A stretch of DNA of 64,000 nt from Morchella semilibera (taxonomy: Eukaryota; Ascomycota; Pezizomycetes; Pezizales; Morchellaceae), in contig WBVU01000015.1 in NCBI GenBank assembly GCA_009192285.1, positions 1,252,190 through 1,316,189 on the forward strand. The letters run 5' to 3'. A program made the position numbers and the translations under genes. Of this stretch, positions 47,365-60,023 are shown piece by piece. Position 1 is the first letter of the stretch. The number at the start of each line of letters is the position of its first letter. The notes beneath the pieces were generated by a model, which was not told the origin of the DNA, did not search any database, and saw nothing but the letters and a program-made list of their open reading frames with translations.

Positions 47365-50300
47365 CTACTTCTGGCCACCAATCCCCAGGTGCATCCTCTT
47401 CACCCTCAATACCGCGTACGCTACTAGCCTATACATGATTGCCGTCATAGCCAGCCCAAACAAACTCCACTCTACACCGTCCGTCCCCATCCCAAATAGC
47501 TTTAGGGCCTGCTCCCCCGTAGCGAGCGGGCACCCACCTCCAGGAAGCCTCTGCGCGTCCGTACAAGTAAACTTCACGCCCATGAGCGAATACGGCGTGA
47601 GATTCTGCGCCGCATACTTGCTTGGCGAAAGATAGTTAAACGCCTCCATAAATGCTGGCATATCGATACTCATGATACCGCCCATGAAGACACCTATGGA
47701 GAGGATTGTGCTCGTGACGTTGACGGAGAAGCCTGTGTGGGTGAAGAGGGTATTGAAAAATATTCCAACGCTCTCGCCGCATGAGGTGATGCAAAAGGCA
47801 TTGAATGTTACGATGAAGAAGAGCTTGACGGTGTGGGGAAGGCCAACAGCGAAGACGGCGAGGACGGCGAAGATGAGGGAGGTAACGATCTCGAAAGGGA
47901 CCTCGATAGTGAGGTAGGCGATAAAGAATACGGTGACACCGTAAGCACGGTCGTCGTGCTCTTTATAAAAGACATCGCGCTCAAAGGGGTAAACTGAGAC
48001 ATTCTGGAGCATGCCGACGAAGACCACTACAATTGGTTAGCATCATGGTCTATCACTCACCACATACCCCCTTGCTTCGCAGAAAGAAATGAAACTCACA
48101 TGATAAGACCTGCTGAATAAAGCCAACACGATTCTGAACTGAGTAATAGTCATGCTTGAGTGGCGAGTAGAATAGGGCCAAAACGACACCCAACCCCACC
48201 ACTTGCATTAACCTCGCCACAACCTGTTGCGGCTGCCTCCACATATTAATGAGCCCCCTGCGAAGGAGTATCGGGTACGCCGTTGAAAACGGTGCCTTTG
48301 TCCTCTTCATCTGGCCCAGTTCCGCCGGCAAGCTAATCTCCTTCGGCTCCGCCCCTTCCTCAAGGGCCAGTGCTTCGGTATGTGAGAACCGGTCAATAAG
48401 CCTTTGAACCTTCTCCCTCGATGTCGCTTCGCGGTCTGCCTGCTGGAGGTCAACCGTCACAAGGTCGAGCGCAAAGTCAGCAGGATTAGTGGTGGCCGGG
48501 CATGGATATCCCAGAGAATCAAAGTAAGTCAGCATCTGATCGCCTCTGCCCGAATACACAAGATGGCCACCCCTGGCCAGTAGCAGGATATTTCCAAATT
48601 CTTGAAACAGGTCTGAACGACTTTGATGAATCGTCGAAATGACGGTTCTGCCTTCCTCCGCGAGCCCGCGCAACACGCCAATAATCGATGCGGCCGTAAA
48701 GGCGTCAAGCCCCGAAGTCGGTTCATCAAGCAACAAAATACGAGGTTCAGTCAAAATCTGTACCGCAATAGTCACACGCCGCTTCTCACCGCCCGAGATC
48801 CCCTTCACAAACTCACTCCCAATGAGATTGTCTGCGCACTCCTTCAAGCCCATCTTCAAAATGACCTCCTCGGCCCGCCGATGCTTCTCCTCCTTCGACA
48901 TCCATTTTGGGAGCCTTAGGGCCGCGGCAAACTGCAGTGTCTCCCTTACTGTCAAAGAGGGTAATAACGCATCGTCATCTTGCGTCACATACGAACATAA
49001 CGAACGAATCACTGCATCAGATGGTAGCGCGCCATTGAACAGCATCTTCCCTGACGCGCGGTAGCGTGTGGAAATCGAGCTGTGAAGCCGCCTTGACATC
49101 AAGTTCAGGAGCGTACTCTTTCCGCTACCCGAGGGGCCCATAATGACATTCAGCTTCCCAGCCTCAAAACGGGAGCTCACACCTTTCAAAATCCGTAGTT
49201 CTACGGTGCTTTTAGTATCACCAAATAATCCGAGCGATATTCCCGGCTTCTCAATGTTGAGGCTGCAGTTGTCTAGGACAACCTCGATTGCCTTGACCTG
49301 CTCTCTGCCGGTGTGGCAGATGTATTCCTTTCCAGCACTGCTATCTTTTTCGTCTGGCTTTGTGCGCGCGGAAGAGACATTGATATCGACGGGTTTGAAC
49401 TTAAGGAACATGCCGGCGACAATGTAAAGGAAGATGGCCCAAGCAACATTGATCACTATTGGTACAGTTCGCCAGTGCTCCGGAAAATCCAGTGAGTCGA
49501 GAATAAACTTGCCTGTATACTCAAGACATTCTGGATTTGCGGGGGATGCATTCGTAGCCGGGCAAGCATAGAACGAATCGGAGAACTCGTTCGAGACGAG
49601 AGCCCCAAAAGCGTACCACTATCATTGACCCATTAGCACCTCCACCCCCCACTACATCACGGGAAAAAAAGGTGCTTACATTATACGAGATGTATTTACA
49701 CCACCTCACATAGACCGGCATCGTTCCAGCCTGTAGAAAATACCCACACGCCACACTCTGCACTGTATACGACAGATTGGCTGCCAGTGCCGCCTCTGCA
49801 AAGTTCCTACTCACACCAACACATACCGTTGCAAAGTTCACCGCCAGAAATTGCCCCAGAAGCACCAATGAAAGAAACACAAAGTACTGTACTGCGTCCG
49901 CATCGAACCCGACCATAAAGTAGAATATGGTCGAAAAAAGAAACGGCACTGCAATATCCTCACAAAGCCTTGCAATCCGCCTGCTGACCAGGAAGCCAAT
50001 AACACTGACGACACCCTCGCCTCGCTCGCGGTCAAACAACTTGATGTCGATCTCAGAGAGACGGTACGTCTCAAAAAGAAGAATGAGGTATCCCTGAAGT
50101 GAGGCAGCAATATAGAGTGCTGCTTGACGAGTCCTAATGCCAGAGAGTGATCTATCAACGTCAAAGAATATCCAGCCGGAAATAATGGCTATTATGACTG
50201 CCTCAAAGAGCGCGCCAGCGATACCCATAGGGTCCCTGAACGTGATTTTGAGGCCTCTCCTTGTCAACACTGCAATCTCCCTCATAAGCCCGGGCCCAGA

Positions 50301-51611
50301 CCGCAGCTTATCCATACCACCACCTACAAATCCCGACGGAGCAGCTTCATTGGCAGCTTCATCTCTGCCTCCACCGACACTCTCCCCCGCCAGCACCTTC
50401 ACTTCTACCTCCCGCCATTTCCCCACAAGCTCTGTTATCCTCCCCCTTGAGGCCTCCTCTGCCTCTGCACTGCGATAATCCACCGCCGCCAAATCCACCA
50501 AGAAGTCAGCTGGGTTCACATGCTCCGGAAGGGGCCACCCAAGTGCCTTAAAGTGCTCTAACACCCCATCCGTCTTCCCCGCATACAATGGCTTCCCCCT
50601 ACTTAGCAGCACAATCCTATCAAACAACCCCCAGATCTCTGACCTTGGTTGATGCACTGTCGTGATAACCGTGCGGCCCCTACTTGCTAAATTCTTGAGC
50701 GTCCTCACCACTTGGAAGGCACTCGTCGCGTCCAGCCCGGTCGTCGGCTCATCAAGAAACAGCACACTCGGATTCGCAAGCAGCTGTACCCCGATTGAGG
50801 TGCGGCGCTTCTCGCCGCCAGAGCACCCCTTGTGCGACCCGTCACCGATGCGTGTATCCGCACACTCCTTGAGACCCAGCTGCAGGATCACCTCCTCAAC
50901 GACCCGGGTTCGCTCGGCAGCGCTTGTGGAGGCGGGCAGCCGCAGCTCCGCAGAGTACTGCAGGGTTTCCCTGACTGTTAGGGTCGGCAGCAGAACATCT
51001 TGTTGCATGACGTAGGCATAACTAATAGCTGAGAGCGGGCGGCCACCGGCGAAGACAGTGCTTCCAGTGATGTGCAGGTTGGTGCCCGTCATACGGGAGG
51101 ACATAATGTTGAGCATTGAAGTCTTTCCACCCAATTAGTATGGCCATTAGATTGAAACTCTCCACTAACTGTGAGGAAAGGGGGGTGGGGTGGGGTGGGA
51201 GAAACAGACCTTTCCGCTACCACTACCACCAATGATTGCCGTAAGCTCTCCGGCGGGGAAGTCAGCGGATACCGCATCAAGAATCTTTTTCTCCTCTTCT
51301 AGCGGTTCTGGAGCCTCTCCCCCACTCTGCGAGGGATTGGGCTTCTTTTTCTTCTTTTTGCCCAGTGTCGAGTGGGCAGAGACCCCAATTGTGAGGCCAC
51401 GGACAGAGACGTCAACGGGCTCTACGGAGCGGAAAGAGATGTGTTCCTGCTGTGAGGAAGACGATGAGGACCCAAATTCCGTATCCGTCTCACTGCCAGC
51501 CTTTGTGATATTGCCCATGATTCCAGGTTTCTCTCCACCAGTGGGGGGGATACGGCCCTCGGGATCAGGCGTGTTGGTGATGTCGAGAGCCTTCTCGCTG
51601 GGCTGCTCCAT
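47365..51611 (-). CDS. Full-size ABCG (WHITE/YOL075c-type) transporter
   Basis: Four exons read from the right: 51611-51210, 51122-49680, 49618-48100, 48026-47365; introns of 87, 61 and 73 bp; 1341 residues. Layout is NBD-TMD-NBD-TMD, as in yeast YOL075c. NBD1: Walker A GGSGSGK (128-134), signature CSGGEKRR (234-241), Walker B VLFLDE (254-259), H-loop near 291. NBD2: Walker A GPSGSGKS (776-783), signature ISGGEKRR (889-896), Walker B LLLDEP (about 910). Both sites look complete. Each NBD is followed by a half-transporter membrane domain; the second ends in MHLGIGGQK. A Ser-rich N-terminal stretch and a KKKKKK run precede NBD1. Substrate is unknown; lipids or hydrophobic compounds are usual for ABCG members. 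Intron 1 lies inside Walker A, between the catalytic Lys and the following Thr, with an unusual GTCTGT donor. Confidence 0.94.
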
Positions 51612-52444
51612 AAATGTATGTACGGATGGATGGATGGGATGGAAGGATTTGGAGTGTGAGAGATAGAGAGAGGTGCCAATTTTTCGAAGTCAACGTTAAA
51701 CAAACAGAGAAGGCAGTGAAGAAGTGAAAGAGTAAATTTTACTGAGTTGAAAAGAGCCCCTGTCGTACTGTTTATTATTCCTGCAGTAACAGTAGCAACA
51801 GAAGTGCAGAACAAACTCTGAGCAGGAAAGACAGGAAGACAGCAGGGAGACAGGGAGACAGGACGACGACAACTGTCAGAATCAGAAAAAGCCACTGTTG
51901 TCCTCAATGCTAGCAAATACTCAAAAGAATGTAACACAGGCAGAGAAAGTCGAGGGGAGAGATACACGGACAGATAAACAGACAGAATTATAATGGGGGC
52001 CTAAGAAATGGTCTAGGTACGTATTTCCACCATCCCGTCTACCCCCCAGCCCACATCTGATCTATCCCACTCTTCATCTCCTCGGCTCGCCCTGATTCCC
52101 ATATCGGGCGACGCCTCCTAGAGGATTTCGTTCGAGTGTACTTCCAATCCATCCTGATTGGATCCTCCTGTCTTTCCACCCTCCTCCCCCCCCGTCGGGC
52201 TTTAGTCGCAAAGCTATAATTGAACAAATCTCCGAATTTCCCCCCGGGATTGTCTCTTTACATTGCAGGGCAGATCACCTCCGCGTCCATTTCGTGGACC
52301 CATACATATTATGGCGTGGGTATATTTCCACTATTCATTTTTTGCGGTTTCCCGATCGCGGGAAGCACATGACGGAGAAGCTGGATCGGGATAATGTCAT
52401 CCCGTGCCTTGCCATGTTGTACCTAATAATGGCTGGTGTGTGAG

Positions 52445-52491
52445 TTGTGGTGGTGGTTGTTGTTGTTGTTGTTGTTGTGGTGGTGGTGGTG
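52445..52491. repeat. GTG/GTT trinucleotide microsatellite
   Basis: GTGGTGGTG, then seven or so GTT units, then GTGGTGGTGGTG. The tract is in non-coding DNA upstream of the ABC transporter. Confidence 0.93.
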
Positions 52492-53454
52492 CCCAGCTCG
52501 GTGCTGGTGGAAACCGGTTAGTTCGGATGGATATGGTTGGACTAGATTAGTTCGTGCTGGCTTAACGACGGTCGGAGGTACGAATATAAGCTCAGAACTG
52601 TTACTGCTTAAGCTTGTACTGCCCTGTAACTACGCCGGTACGGACTCATCAATCCCCTTCCAGGTTTTTTCCTTTTCTCTTTCCTGAAATAGTCGCCCTG
52701 TGTCTCGTAGACATGCATCGCAATGTGTTGTTTGTGCGGATAACCATCAAGCGCAAAAAAGAAAAGAAAACAACCCCCCCCCTAGAAAGGTGTGCAAGCA
52801 GGAAAGTATCTTCTTACTTACAGAGTGGGAAAGACACCCCATTAAATAGATAAAAGAACAGAGAGAGAGGGGAGTCAAACTAAATAAATAGCTCGCTGCG
52901 CGTACACTCTGGAAATCTCCGTTACGTCTATCCATGCTCTTGGGAATGGGAAGCGGAGCTTGCCGGCCTGGTGGAGGAGTGGAGATCTCTAATCAGTTAG
53001 CCGGGTATAGGAAGCATTAGGCGAATACGTGTAACCATGGGGATTAACCTTTTTCCCCCGGTCAGGTTTGTTTGGGATTTGGTAGGTTTCAGCCTGTTTT
53101 TGTTGGTGAGGCAAATGACTTTGATATTAAAAAGAAAAAGACCTGAGAGTGCCGGATCTGTTGGCATGGAATGGGATGGGATGGATACTTGGGCTTCACT
53201 GCATGATGTTTTTCCGGGAATGGGGATCCGGATAGCTGCCGAGAGCAATTGATACAGACAGTCGATCAACGAGGGCACCACGCAAGCTCAACTCCGCCCC
53301 TCTCGTGCTTAAGCTTGCAGGTTTATGGTTGGATTCCTTAATTGCATCATCATGCCGTGTACATATATACTCGTAGGTCCATTGAGATTATACAGTTTAG
53401 CAATATCATGGACTACATGAGCCAACCAAACAGCAGCCACGGCGATGTGCTATA

Positions 53455-53594
53455 GTACTCGGGGCAGGCAATAAGAACCTGAAAATGCAAGCTGCAAGCA
53501 AGGGCTCAATTTAGTGTAGCTTTTCACCAGTCGCGAATCAGAGGTTGTTACCATCAAAACTCATTTTCAGGTTCTTCTTGCCTACCCCTAGTAC
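53455..53594. mobile_element. 140-bp MITE with ~33-bp terminal inverted repeats
   Basis: The left arm (53455-53487, ending in AAGAACCTGAAAATG) is matched as an inverted copy by the right arm (53562-53594), with three mismatches. TA sits immediately outside each arm (53453-53454 and 53595-53596), giving a likely TA target duplication. The internal part is only about 74 bases, so the element is non-autonomous. The TIR sequence differs from that of the element at 19732, so it is a second family. Confidence 0.85.
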
Positions 53595-55086
53595 TAGTAC
53601 CTTTGAACGCTGGCAGTCCATCTTCTGGCACATGAAGTACTAGTACATTAGTAGAGTATGTAGATGATGGATTCTACATACTTGTAAGTGAATTGTAGAC
53701 CACAAACGTACATGCATGTACCTCAAAACAACGTATTCCTCAGATCTGATCATATGCTCCTTCCCCCCTCACCTCTCACAGCCCATCACACCCCGTCATC
53801 CTCCTCCCATCTCTCCTCGAGGCCTCTCACCCCTTCCACACAACTCATTGACATGAATCTCAATCTCTTGGGTCGCTCGTTGGGGGGCATCTTCCACTGC
53901 ATCTCACGGGAACTCCCGCACGCGCACACGGAGATTGCCAGCGGGATTGTGTCACCACCTTGCAGGGCAAGGCAGTTTTAGTGCGCGTGGTGGTACATAC
54001 ATAAGCATGTAAATAGCTCCTCCCATGTCTGCAACGATTACAACTCAAGGATTCAAGTTGCTGATATTGAAAGTTGCATAGTACTCGCAGGAGGAAAAGA
54101 ACCTTTTAATATGGCACTGCCCGAAAGCTTTATTAATAACCCCCAGACACACCAAGTGGACAGTTCAAATGCGGGACTGAAAGACCACCAACTGGTCTAG
54201 CGCCGTCTAGTTCCCAGATCAACCTATCCCAACGCCCGTCCCCGCCCCCAACTCAGGCCCAAAGGCCTAGGCTGGGCCTGCCCCGCCGCCGGCTGCAAAG
54301 GACGGGGCTTCTCCGTCTGGGGTGCCTTGCCAGCCCGTGCTTCATCCTTTCTGGGGGGAGGGAGCCGAGTGAATGCCCTTGCACCTGCCCTGTGTGGGCG
54401 AAGATGAGCGAAACTATCGAGAGGACGGTACCGAGGGAGGGTAGAGGAAAGGTGGTAAGGCGTTTTGCTAGCAGACTCCTGTGTCTTGGTTATTAGTTAT
54501 GGCGTGGATATCTAATCAACAAAAGTGTTTCATTTGAAAACATGCTAGACAGCGTGGTCAGGAGCTACTACTAGGTACATGGAGCTACAATGGCGGTAGT
54601 ACTAGTATTAAGGCCGATCCAGTAGCGCCCACAAACATGTGCGCCTGGTCATTGACGGCGGCGCAAGAACAGGTGCGTATCCACGGCTCCAATACATACC
54701 GCCCAATCACAGCTCTGGGAGATTGGTTCTCTCGGCAAGTATATTATGTATAAACTTGCTTGCGCCTGACGCAGGGCAAGCTAATTGATGGCGCCTTTTT
54801 CTAGTGTACGAAACAATACAGCCTACTAATTGTGGTTGTTGTAAGCCTCGTTGTTGACGTCACTTGCAAAAACGCCAATGATCACGATACCTAGTTTTCA
54901 GCAATTGAAACATCTTTTGTACTGTTGTCTACTAACTACATTAAACCCAACCTTAACCCCAACTCCATTTCCCAGAGTATACCATCGAGAATAACGAAAG
55001 AAAGAGAATGACCTAGCTAACAAAACCCAGAACCAGCCTAATATAAACAAAAGAAAAGCGCCCCCCCCCCCGGGGCGACTGGCCCG

Positions 55087-55678
55087 CTATTTCATTGCAT
55101 GGGCGACTACGTCCACCCCACTTCCACTCCTATGCCAAACAGCCAGTAGTGATCCGCACCTAGAGCAACTATGCTTCACGTCCTTCAAACTTTTCATCAT
55201 ATACGGCACACACCCGAGACAGCACCCCGCGCATGTTATTGCCGCCCACAAACTATTTCTCCCGTCAGCTCCAACCCCATGTCCACAAAAAAGGCCAAAA
55301 GAAACACATGTAGGGTTGGGGTTAAACTTACTGCGTAAAGTTCCCAATCTTGTCCGTACATACCGTTGCCCCACGGTGGTTGCAGATGGGACAATCGACG
55401 GGTGCCGGGCCGCGCGAAAGCGCATATAGCGGAAAGGTGGCCAGGTATTTACTGCTGCCGTGGGAGGCCACACGATGAGCCGGGATGTATTCGGGGGCGT
55501 ATGAGGAGTTGGTGCGCATCGGGATGGAGCCTGTAGCGGCGGAGTCGGGGACCGATGGTGAGACGGTCGAAGGGGAGAAGGGGGTTGGGATGGGGTGTGG
55601 GTCGGAGATGGGGGTTTGGGTTCGGATGGTGTAGGCGGGGGGGTGGGTCGGCTCTGGTGTTGTGGGTTGAGGCGACAT
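55087..55678 (-). CDS. LITAF-domain zinc-binding membrane protein
   Basis: Two exons read from the right: 55678-55332 and 55252-55087; one 79-bp intron; 170 residues. Residues 1-100 are Pro/Thr/Ser-rich and low complexity (MSPQPTTPEPTHPPAY). The C-terminal part is a LITAF (SIMPLE) domain: a CPICNHRG knuckle, a short hydrophobic membrane-dipping segment AAITCAGCCLGCVPYMM, and the second knuckle HSCSRCGSLLA. In animals these proteins bind zinc and sit on the cytosolic face of endosomes or lysosomes; fungal relatives are little studied. The intron falls just after the first knuckle and its removal joins the two halves in frame. An upstream in-frame ATG at 55789 would add a Leu-rich 37 residues; I prefer 55678 because fungal relatives usually start with the Pro-rich tail. 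Confidence 0.87.
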
Positions 55679-58600
55679 GGTGATAGCTATAGTGGGAGGA
55701 CTAGTTACTGATAGTAAGAGTAGTAGTAGTGGAGGTTGTGGGTAGTAGAATGAGTAGTAAGTAAGGAGGAGGAGTGAGCGTAGTAGCAAGAGTAGTAGTG
55801 GTGAATAGAGGTGCCTATGTAGTTATAGCAGTGGTGGTCGTCGGTGAGACCATTAGTACTATCGGCATACCATATCCAATAGCAAACAGAGAGTCTTTCT
55901 AGGTTCTTATATATATTTCACTCCCCCCTGCTCTCTACGGATCACTAGTCACATTCTAACCAGAGTATGCCTCGTTGACAGACCTCGATCCCGTATCATA
56001 TATACATTAATACATCGATCCCCGTAATTAACATTGATCAGAGTCGGTGTTCTTTCTGCCCGTCTCACAGCCCACTTATCTTCAAGTGCAAAAATATGAG
56101 GACGTACCTGTGTCTATAGGCATATACACCATGCAGATACATGTATAGGTTCTGGAAACACTTTTCGTACAAGCTTTGTGCACCGCGCGAGCATCCCCGT
56201 ATACGTTGTTGAAGCTACACGTAAGCACATAAACAGGTTAAGACCAACCCAAGCATGCTTCTGACCCCCAATAGGCATTCTTCTGCCCCGGAGCTGGAGT
56301 TGATTATTCTTCTTTCGAGAGAATGTGTTTTATACATAGTACTACATAGGTTAGATACATGATATCTATAGCGCAACGTCATCACCGTGAGGCTCGGTAT
56401 CGATAATCCTGCCAAGGTGAGTGATTAGTCGTGAGCGAGTACGACTGCATACGTAAGGGATGTTGTAGGTTGTAGGCGGGGCAACCAATTCCAGCCAACC
56501 ATGCAACCACCTGCCTCTTGAACTCAGTATCCCGCGGTCCGTCAACGCTGACCCCCCCCCCCCTATACTAGAGAGACGAGATTTCTATGGGGTCTATTAT
56601 TTGATAAGAGAGAGATAACGGTACCAATTTACTTTTTCTCGGGACGGAGGAGGTCATCATCTTACTGACGAACGACGAGATTATACAGTGACAGTTAACG
56701 TTAGTATACAGTTGTGTGGTCAAGTAGAGTACTGGGGACAAGTAAGGTTGTCCTACCGAGAATCACAGCACCCCAAGCCTGTCCGTTCTCGAGTCCCTGA
56801 TTCCGGACGGCCGTGATAGTCATGTGCGATACGGCGGATCCAATATATGGTAGGATTAGGAAGCATAGAATATCACTCGGTGCGCTCCTCCAGCAGGGGT
56901 ACTAAAGCCAACCAGAGGCCGTGATCGAATATGCAAGTTTTGGTGTAGAGTATCCCTGTTGCAGCACAATGAATCTCCTCAGATACCACGGCAGATACCA
57001 GCGGTTATAAAAACGATAGAGAAAGGCATTAAGCATTAAAGGGTAATCTCCGGATATTCACGGCATAGGAATTGAGCACTAGGCTCATGGCAGAGCTAAG
57101 GGTAACACAATATGACAATACACCGCCCAGGGTAGATCTATAGATCTAGAACGAGGTGGAAACCTTCATGTGGGAGGACAGAGATAGAGTCACTTTGGGG
57201 TTGGGAATTATTAGCCAAATTGGCCAAATTTCATATAATATAGCCTCAGTTCATCCTTAATTGCACTCTATCTATCAAACTTTTTTTTTGTTTGATTCAT
57301 AATTGTATTTTATCTATCAGACTGCGCAAAGGTCGATGCATCAAGTAAAAGGAAAGTAAAATGCGCCAGGAGGCCCATATTGGCGATATACCTATAAGGT
57401 ACCCCGGCCCTATGGTACATTCGGTCAGTGTTTAAAATAAAAGCTTTAGTGCCATGTTTTATTTAAACCAATAGCCTGCTTAAGTTAAACAACGGTCTGT
57501 GCAGTACATGTGGCCCACGATGGCGAAGCACTTCGCGCCTCGCCCCGAAGCAAACGCCTCGATCGAGGTGATTCGAGGTATACCCTTCCATGAGTCGAAG
57601 AACCTCGATACATGGTATGTTCCTTGACTCGGATTGACTCGAATCGACTTAATACATGTATATACTCTTCAAACCGCCAGAGCAGAAATACTCGTGTATT
57701 ATAGATCCTGGGTGATCAAACTAGATAAGAACTACATGTATTGGGAACTCACTGCCAAGACCTACCTCGAGGGGAATCGAAGAGTAGATCTCATAAGAGG
57801 GGGAGGGTAGCTCGGTACCCCTGTCTTCGCCTCGATGCGCTTCATAGACCACCGGTTTGTTTAAGGTGAACAAAATAATGTTTAACCTAAACTGCAAATA
57901 GTTTGTTAAATGATAGGTTTGAATATATTCTCAACATCATCACTATTACTACTACTACTAGCTATTACCAACATCGGAAGCTAGACTAGTATAATTATAT
58001 GAAAATATTGTATATGCCTTTTCTAGATCTATTTTGGCTAGATTCATATTAGTATAATTCTTTTAAGAATGGTATTTCCCAACTTTTATAGGCCTATTGA
58101 CATGACAGTGAACAACATTTGAAGGCGCTGTTAATATAACTTGTTATTAACTAACCTTTGTTGATAACTTCGGAGAGAAATAAATATCGTCATGACAATC
58201 TGTATTTGTTCCGCCAGTTTTATAAAGTCCTCCTCGTTGTTTGCTTTAAACACTAAGAACCGTTGCTTATTTCAAATCTCTACCTCATGGTCTGTTTAAC
58301 TTAAACTATGTCGATCGATTGTTTACTTTAAACAATGAACGGGCAATTTAAACAACAGTTCTTATGTTAAACAACACTGGTGGCCATGGGTCGAATGTAC
58401 CACAGGGTACGTGTGAACGGCTTGAGGTCGCAGTACTTGGGATACTGATATAGCGGCCAGTATATTCTGCAAACAAAGGTTATATATATGCTCGTGCGGT
58501 CATATGTGCTCAGAAGCGGCCAGCTCTCCTTTTTCTGGCATGTAGCATGGTGGGATTCGAATCAAAATTCTCCTTCGCGGGCCGAGTTATCAAGCAATAG

Positions 58601-59288
58601 ATGGCTTTCCGTAGAAATTTAGATTCCAGAATTTGGGTCTGAACAGAGGGGGGGTTGGTTGGTCCAGACCCCTAAACGTCAGAAACCTGGAAAGAAACTA
58701 TATTATCGGCCTCCGCCACACCGGCCAGAAAATGCAGGCTCTGAAGCTTCTATGCGAGGTCATCCAATCAATTCTGTACAATTAATAAATTAGGAGAAAA
58801 CAAATCTCCTTGGCGGGTCGTGTACGTGTGGTATCAGGGTTAGGAATCCGAGTGATAAGATGTGATACAGCCTCATGATTCAGGGGGATACCGCACAAGG
58901 CTAACCAGCTGTTGCTCGCCTTGGAAAAGCTTGATCTGGGCACCGAATCCTTATGTTTGGGAGTATTTTCTTACCGCTGTAGAAACTAGCTCTATTGATC
59001 ATTGCCAAGGGAAGCGGCTATTCACGGTGGCTGACTAGCCTCACATCACGCGATCGATAAGATACTAACGCGCAATCAATTGGTCTTGGCCCAGATCATA
59101 CCATTCAAATACAATTCAAGATCTCCCTTCTGGAGGCCCCATTTAGCAATCCTTGGGTAGCTGTGATTTAGTAATGTTGGGAGTGCCGTATATGTCTATT
59201 CTAAAACTATTTACAAAGAACGAATACCTTTCGTCTAGGGAACATATTTAATGCCTAGTGGTAGTTATATATAGGCTCATAACACCAC
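55679..59288. other. Intergenic, 3.6 kb
   Basis: Holds the upstream region of the LITAF gene, with AGT/AGG trinucleotide repeats (55705-55800), a poly-C run near 56550, and a ~1-kb region with imperfect inverted ends (57399-58410). No protein gene supported. Confidence 0.55.
57399..58410. mobile_element. Probable ~1-kb non-autonomous DNA transposon with subterminal repeats
   Basis: The left end (GTACCC, then TGGTACATTCG, then CAGTGTTTAA) recurs in inverted order at the right end, where the same three blocks read back from 58410 with different spacing. Just inside both ends, and again near 57855-57905, are many copies of GTTTAA/TTAAAC in both orientations (for example near 57488, 58245, 58295, 58320, 58350 and 58365). 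Clustered subterminal repeats are typical of hAT-like elements and others whose transposase binds repeated sites. CAGTG at 57426 and its inverse ending at 58379 would suit hAT termini. No coding capacity was found, no clear target duplication was seen, and exact borders are unsettled. Confidence 0.55.
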
Positions 59289-60023
59289 TCAATCGCACCT
59301 TCCATCCTTCCAACCCGTCCTCCACCTTTCTTCCCACTTCGAACAATCAAACTCGCTCTTTCCAAGTTTAACATTAACGTTATTATGTGCCTTGCACATC
59401 CATAACCCAAATTCACTTCTACCACTTAGATGTCCTCTGCGGCCCCCTTGTTCTTCTGCAACCTTAAGCTTGTTCTTTGGCTCCTGAATATACTCCTGAA
59501 AGTCCTCAGCGCATACCCAACAGGGATATACCCGTGAGAACAATGAAATGAACTCTTTCATTTCGGATTGTTGGGCTGGCGTGGCGGTGGAAGGGTATGT
59601 AGCTGCTATTGTGTGTAGCAGGGTCCAGGTAGATCGCCCAAGGGTTTCTACATCGGGGGGGCAATCAGAGGGTACTGAATCAAAAAATCAACTTTCTGTA
59701 TATCTTTTACTCTGCGTGAGAATAGATGTGCCTTACAGGTTGTGGGACTAACAATGGAAGTAGTTGCAGCGGCGGCAGTTCCTGCTGCAGCAGCGCTCCC
59801 GGGTCTTTCTTTGGCGGTTTTCTTCGTCCAATCCCGGAAGCTGGTACACGAACGGCATCTATTTCAACACCAGGCACCGTATTTATTAGTACATCTACGA
59901 AGCTTTCCCCGTCAGAGTTCAAACTCACGGCTTCCCGTTTTTGTCTAATACCACTACTCCTTTGGGGAACGACTTTTTTGCCTCTGGTGCTGTCGAAGGT
60001 TCGGGGGAAGGTAGTTCGGACAT
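59289..60023 (-). CDS. ERV1: FAD-linked sulfhydryl oxidase Erv1
   Basis: Three exons read from the right: 60023-59929, 59858-59737, 59674-59289; introns of 70 and 62 bp; 200 residues. Erv1 works in the mitochondrial intermembrane space, reoxidising Mia40 during disulfide-dependent protein import and passing electrons to cytochrome c. N-terminal shuttle motif GKPCRSC, an Ala/Thr-rich linker, then the FAD helical bundle: PPDVETLGRSTWTLLH, active-site YPCWVCAEDF, WMCKAHNNVNVKLGK and the structural FDCSKWEERWRTGWKDGRCD at the end. All cysteines expected for the family are present. Start at 60023 chosen for its strong context (GCCACCATG) and the usual protein length; an upstream in-frame ATG at 60146 is discussed under findings. 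A short first exon and Ala-rich linker exon make this gene easy to miss. Confidence 0.95.

Larger units (their letters stand above)
51612..55086. other. Intergenic, 3.5 kb
   Basis: Begins with the ABC transporter promoter region, with AGACAGGGAGACAGG-type repeats near 51835-51865. It carries a GTT/GTG microsatellite, one 140-bp inverted-repeat element, a GC-rich patch at about 54190-54480 that has no start codon I can tie to a gene, and a poly-C run at about 55060-55072. No gene supported. Confidence 0.55.

Noticed and set aside
55679-55789. Leu-rich N-terminal extension of the LITAF protein from ATG 55789
   Set aside because: The stretch is encoded by AGT/AGG-type trinucleotide repeats, and the hydrophobic run does not suit a cytosol-facing LITAF protein. 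The start at 55678 gives the usual Pro-rich tail.
58541-58620. Minus-strand tRNA suggested by GATTCGAATCCC
   Set aside because: There is no A-box or D-arm at the right distance and the T-stem does not pair.
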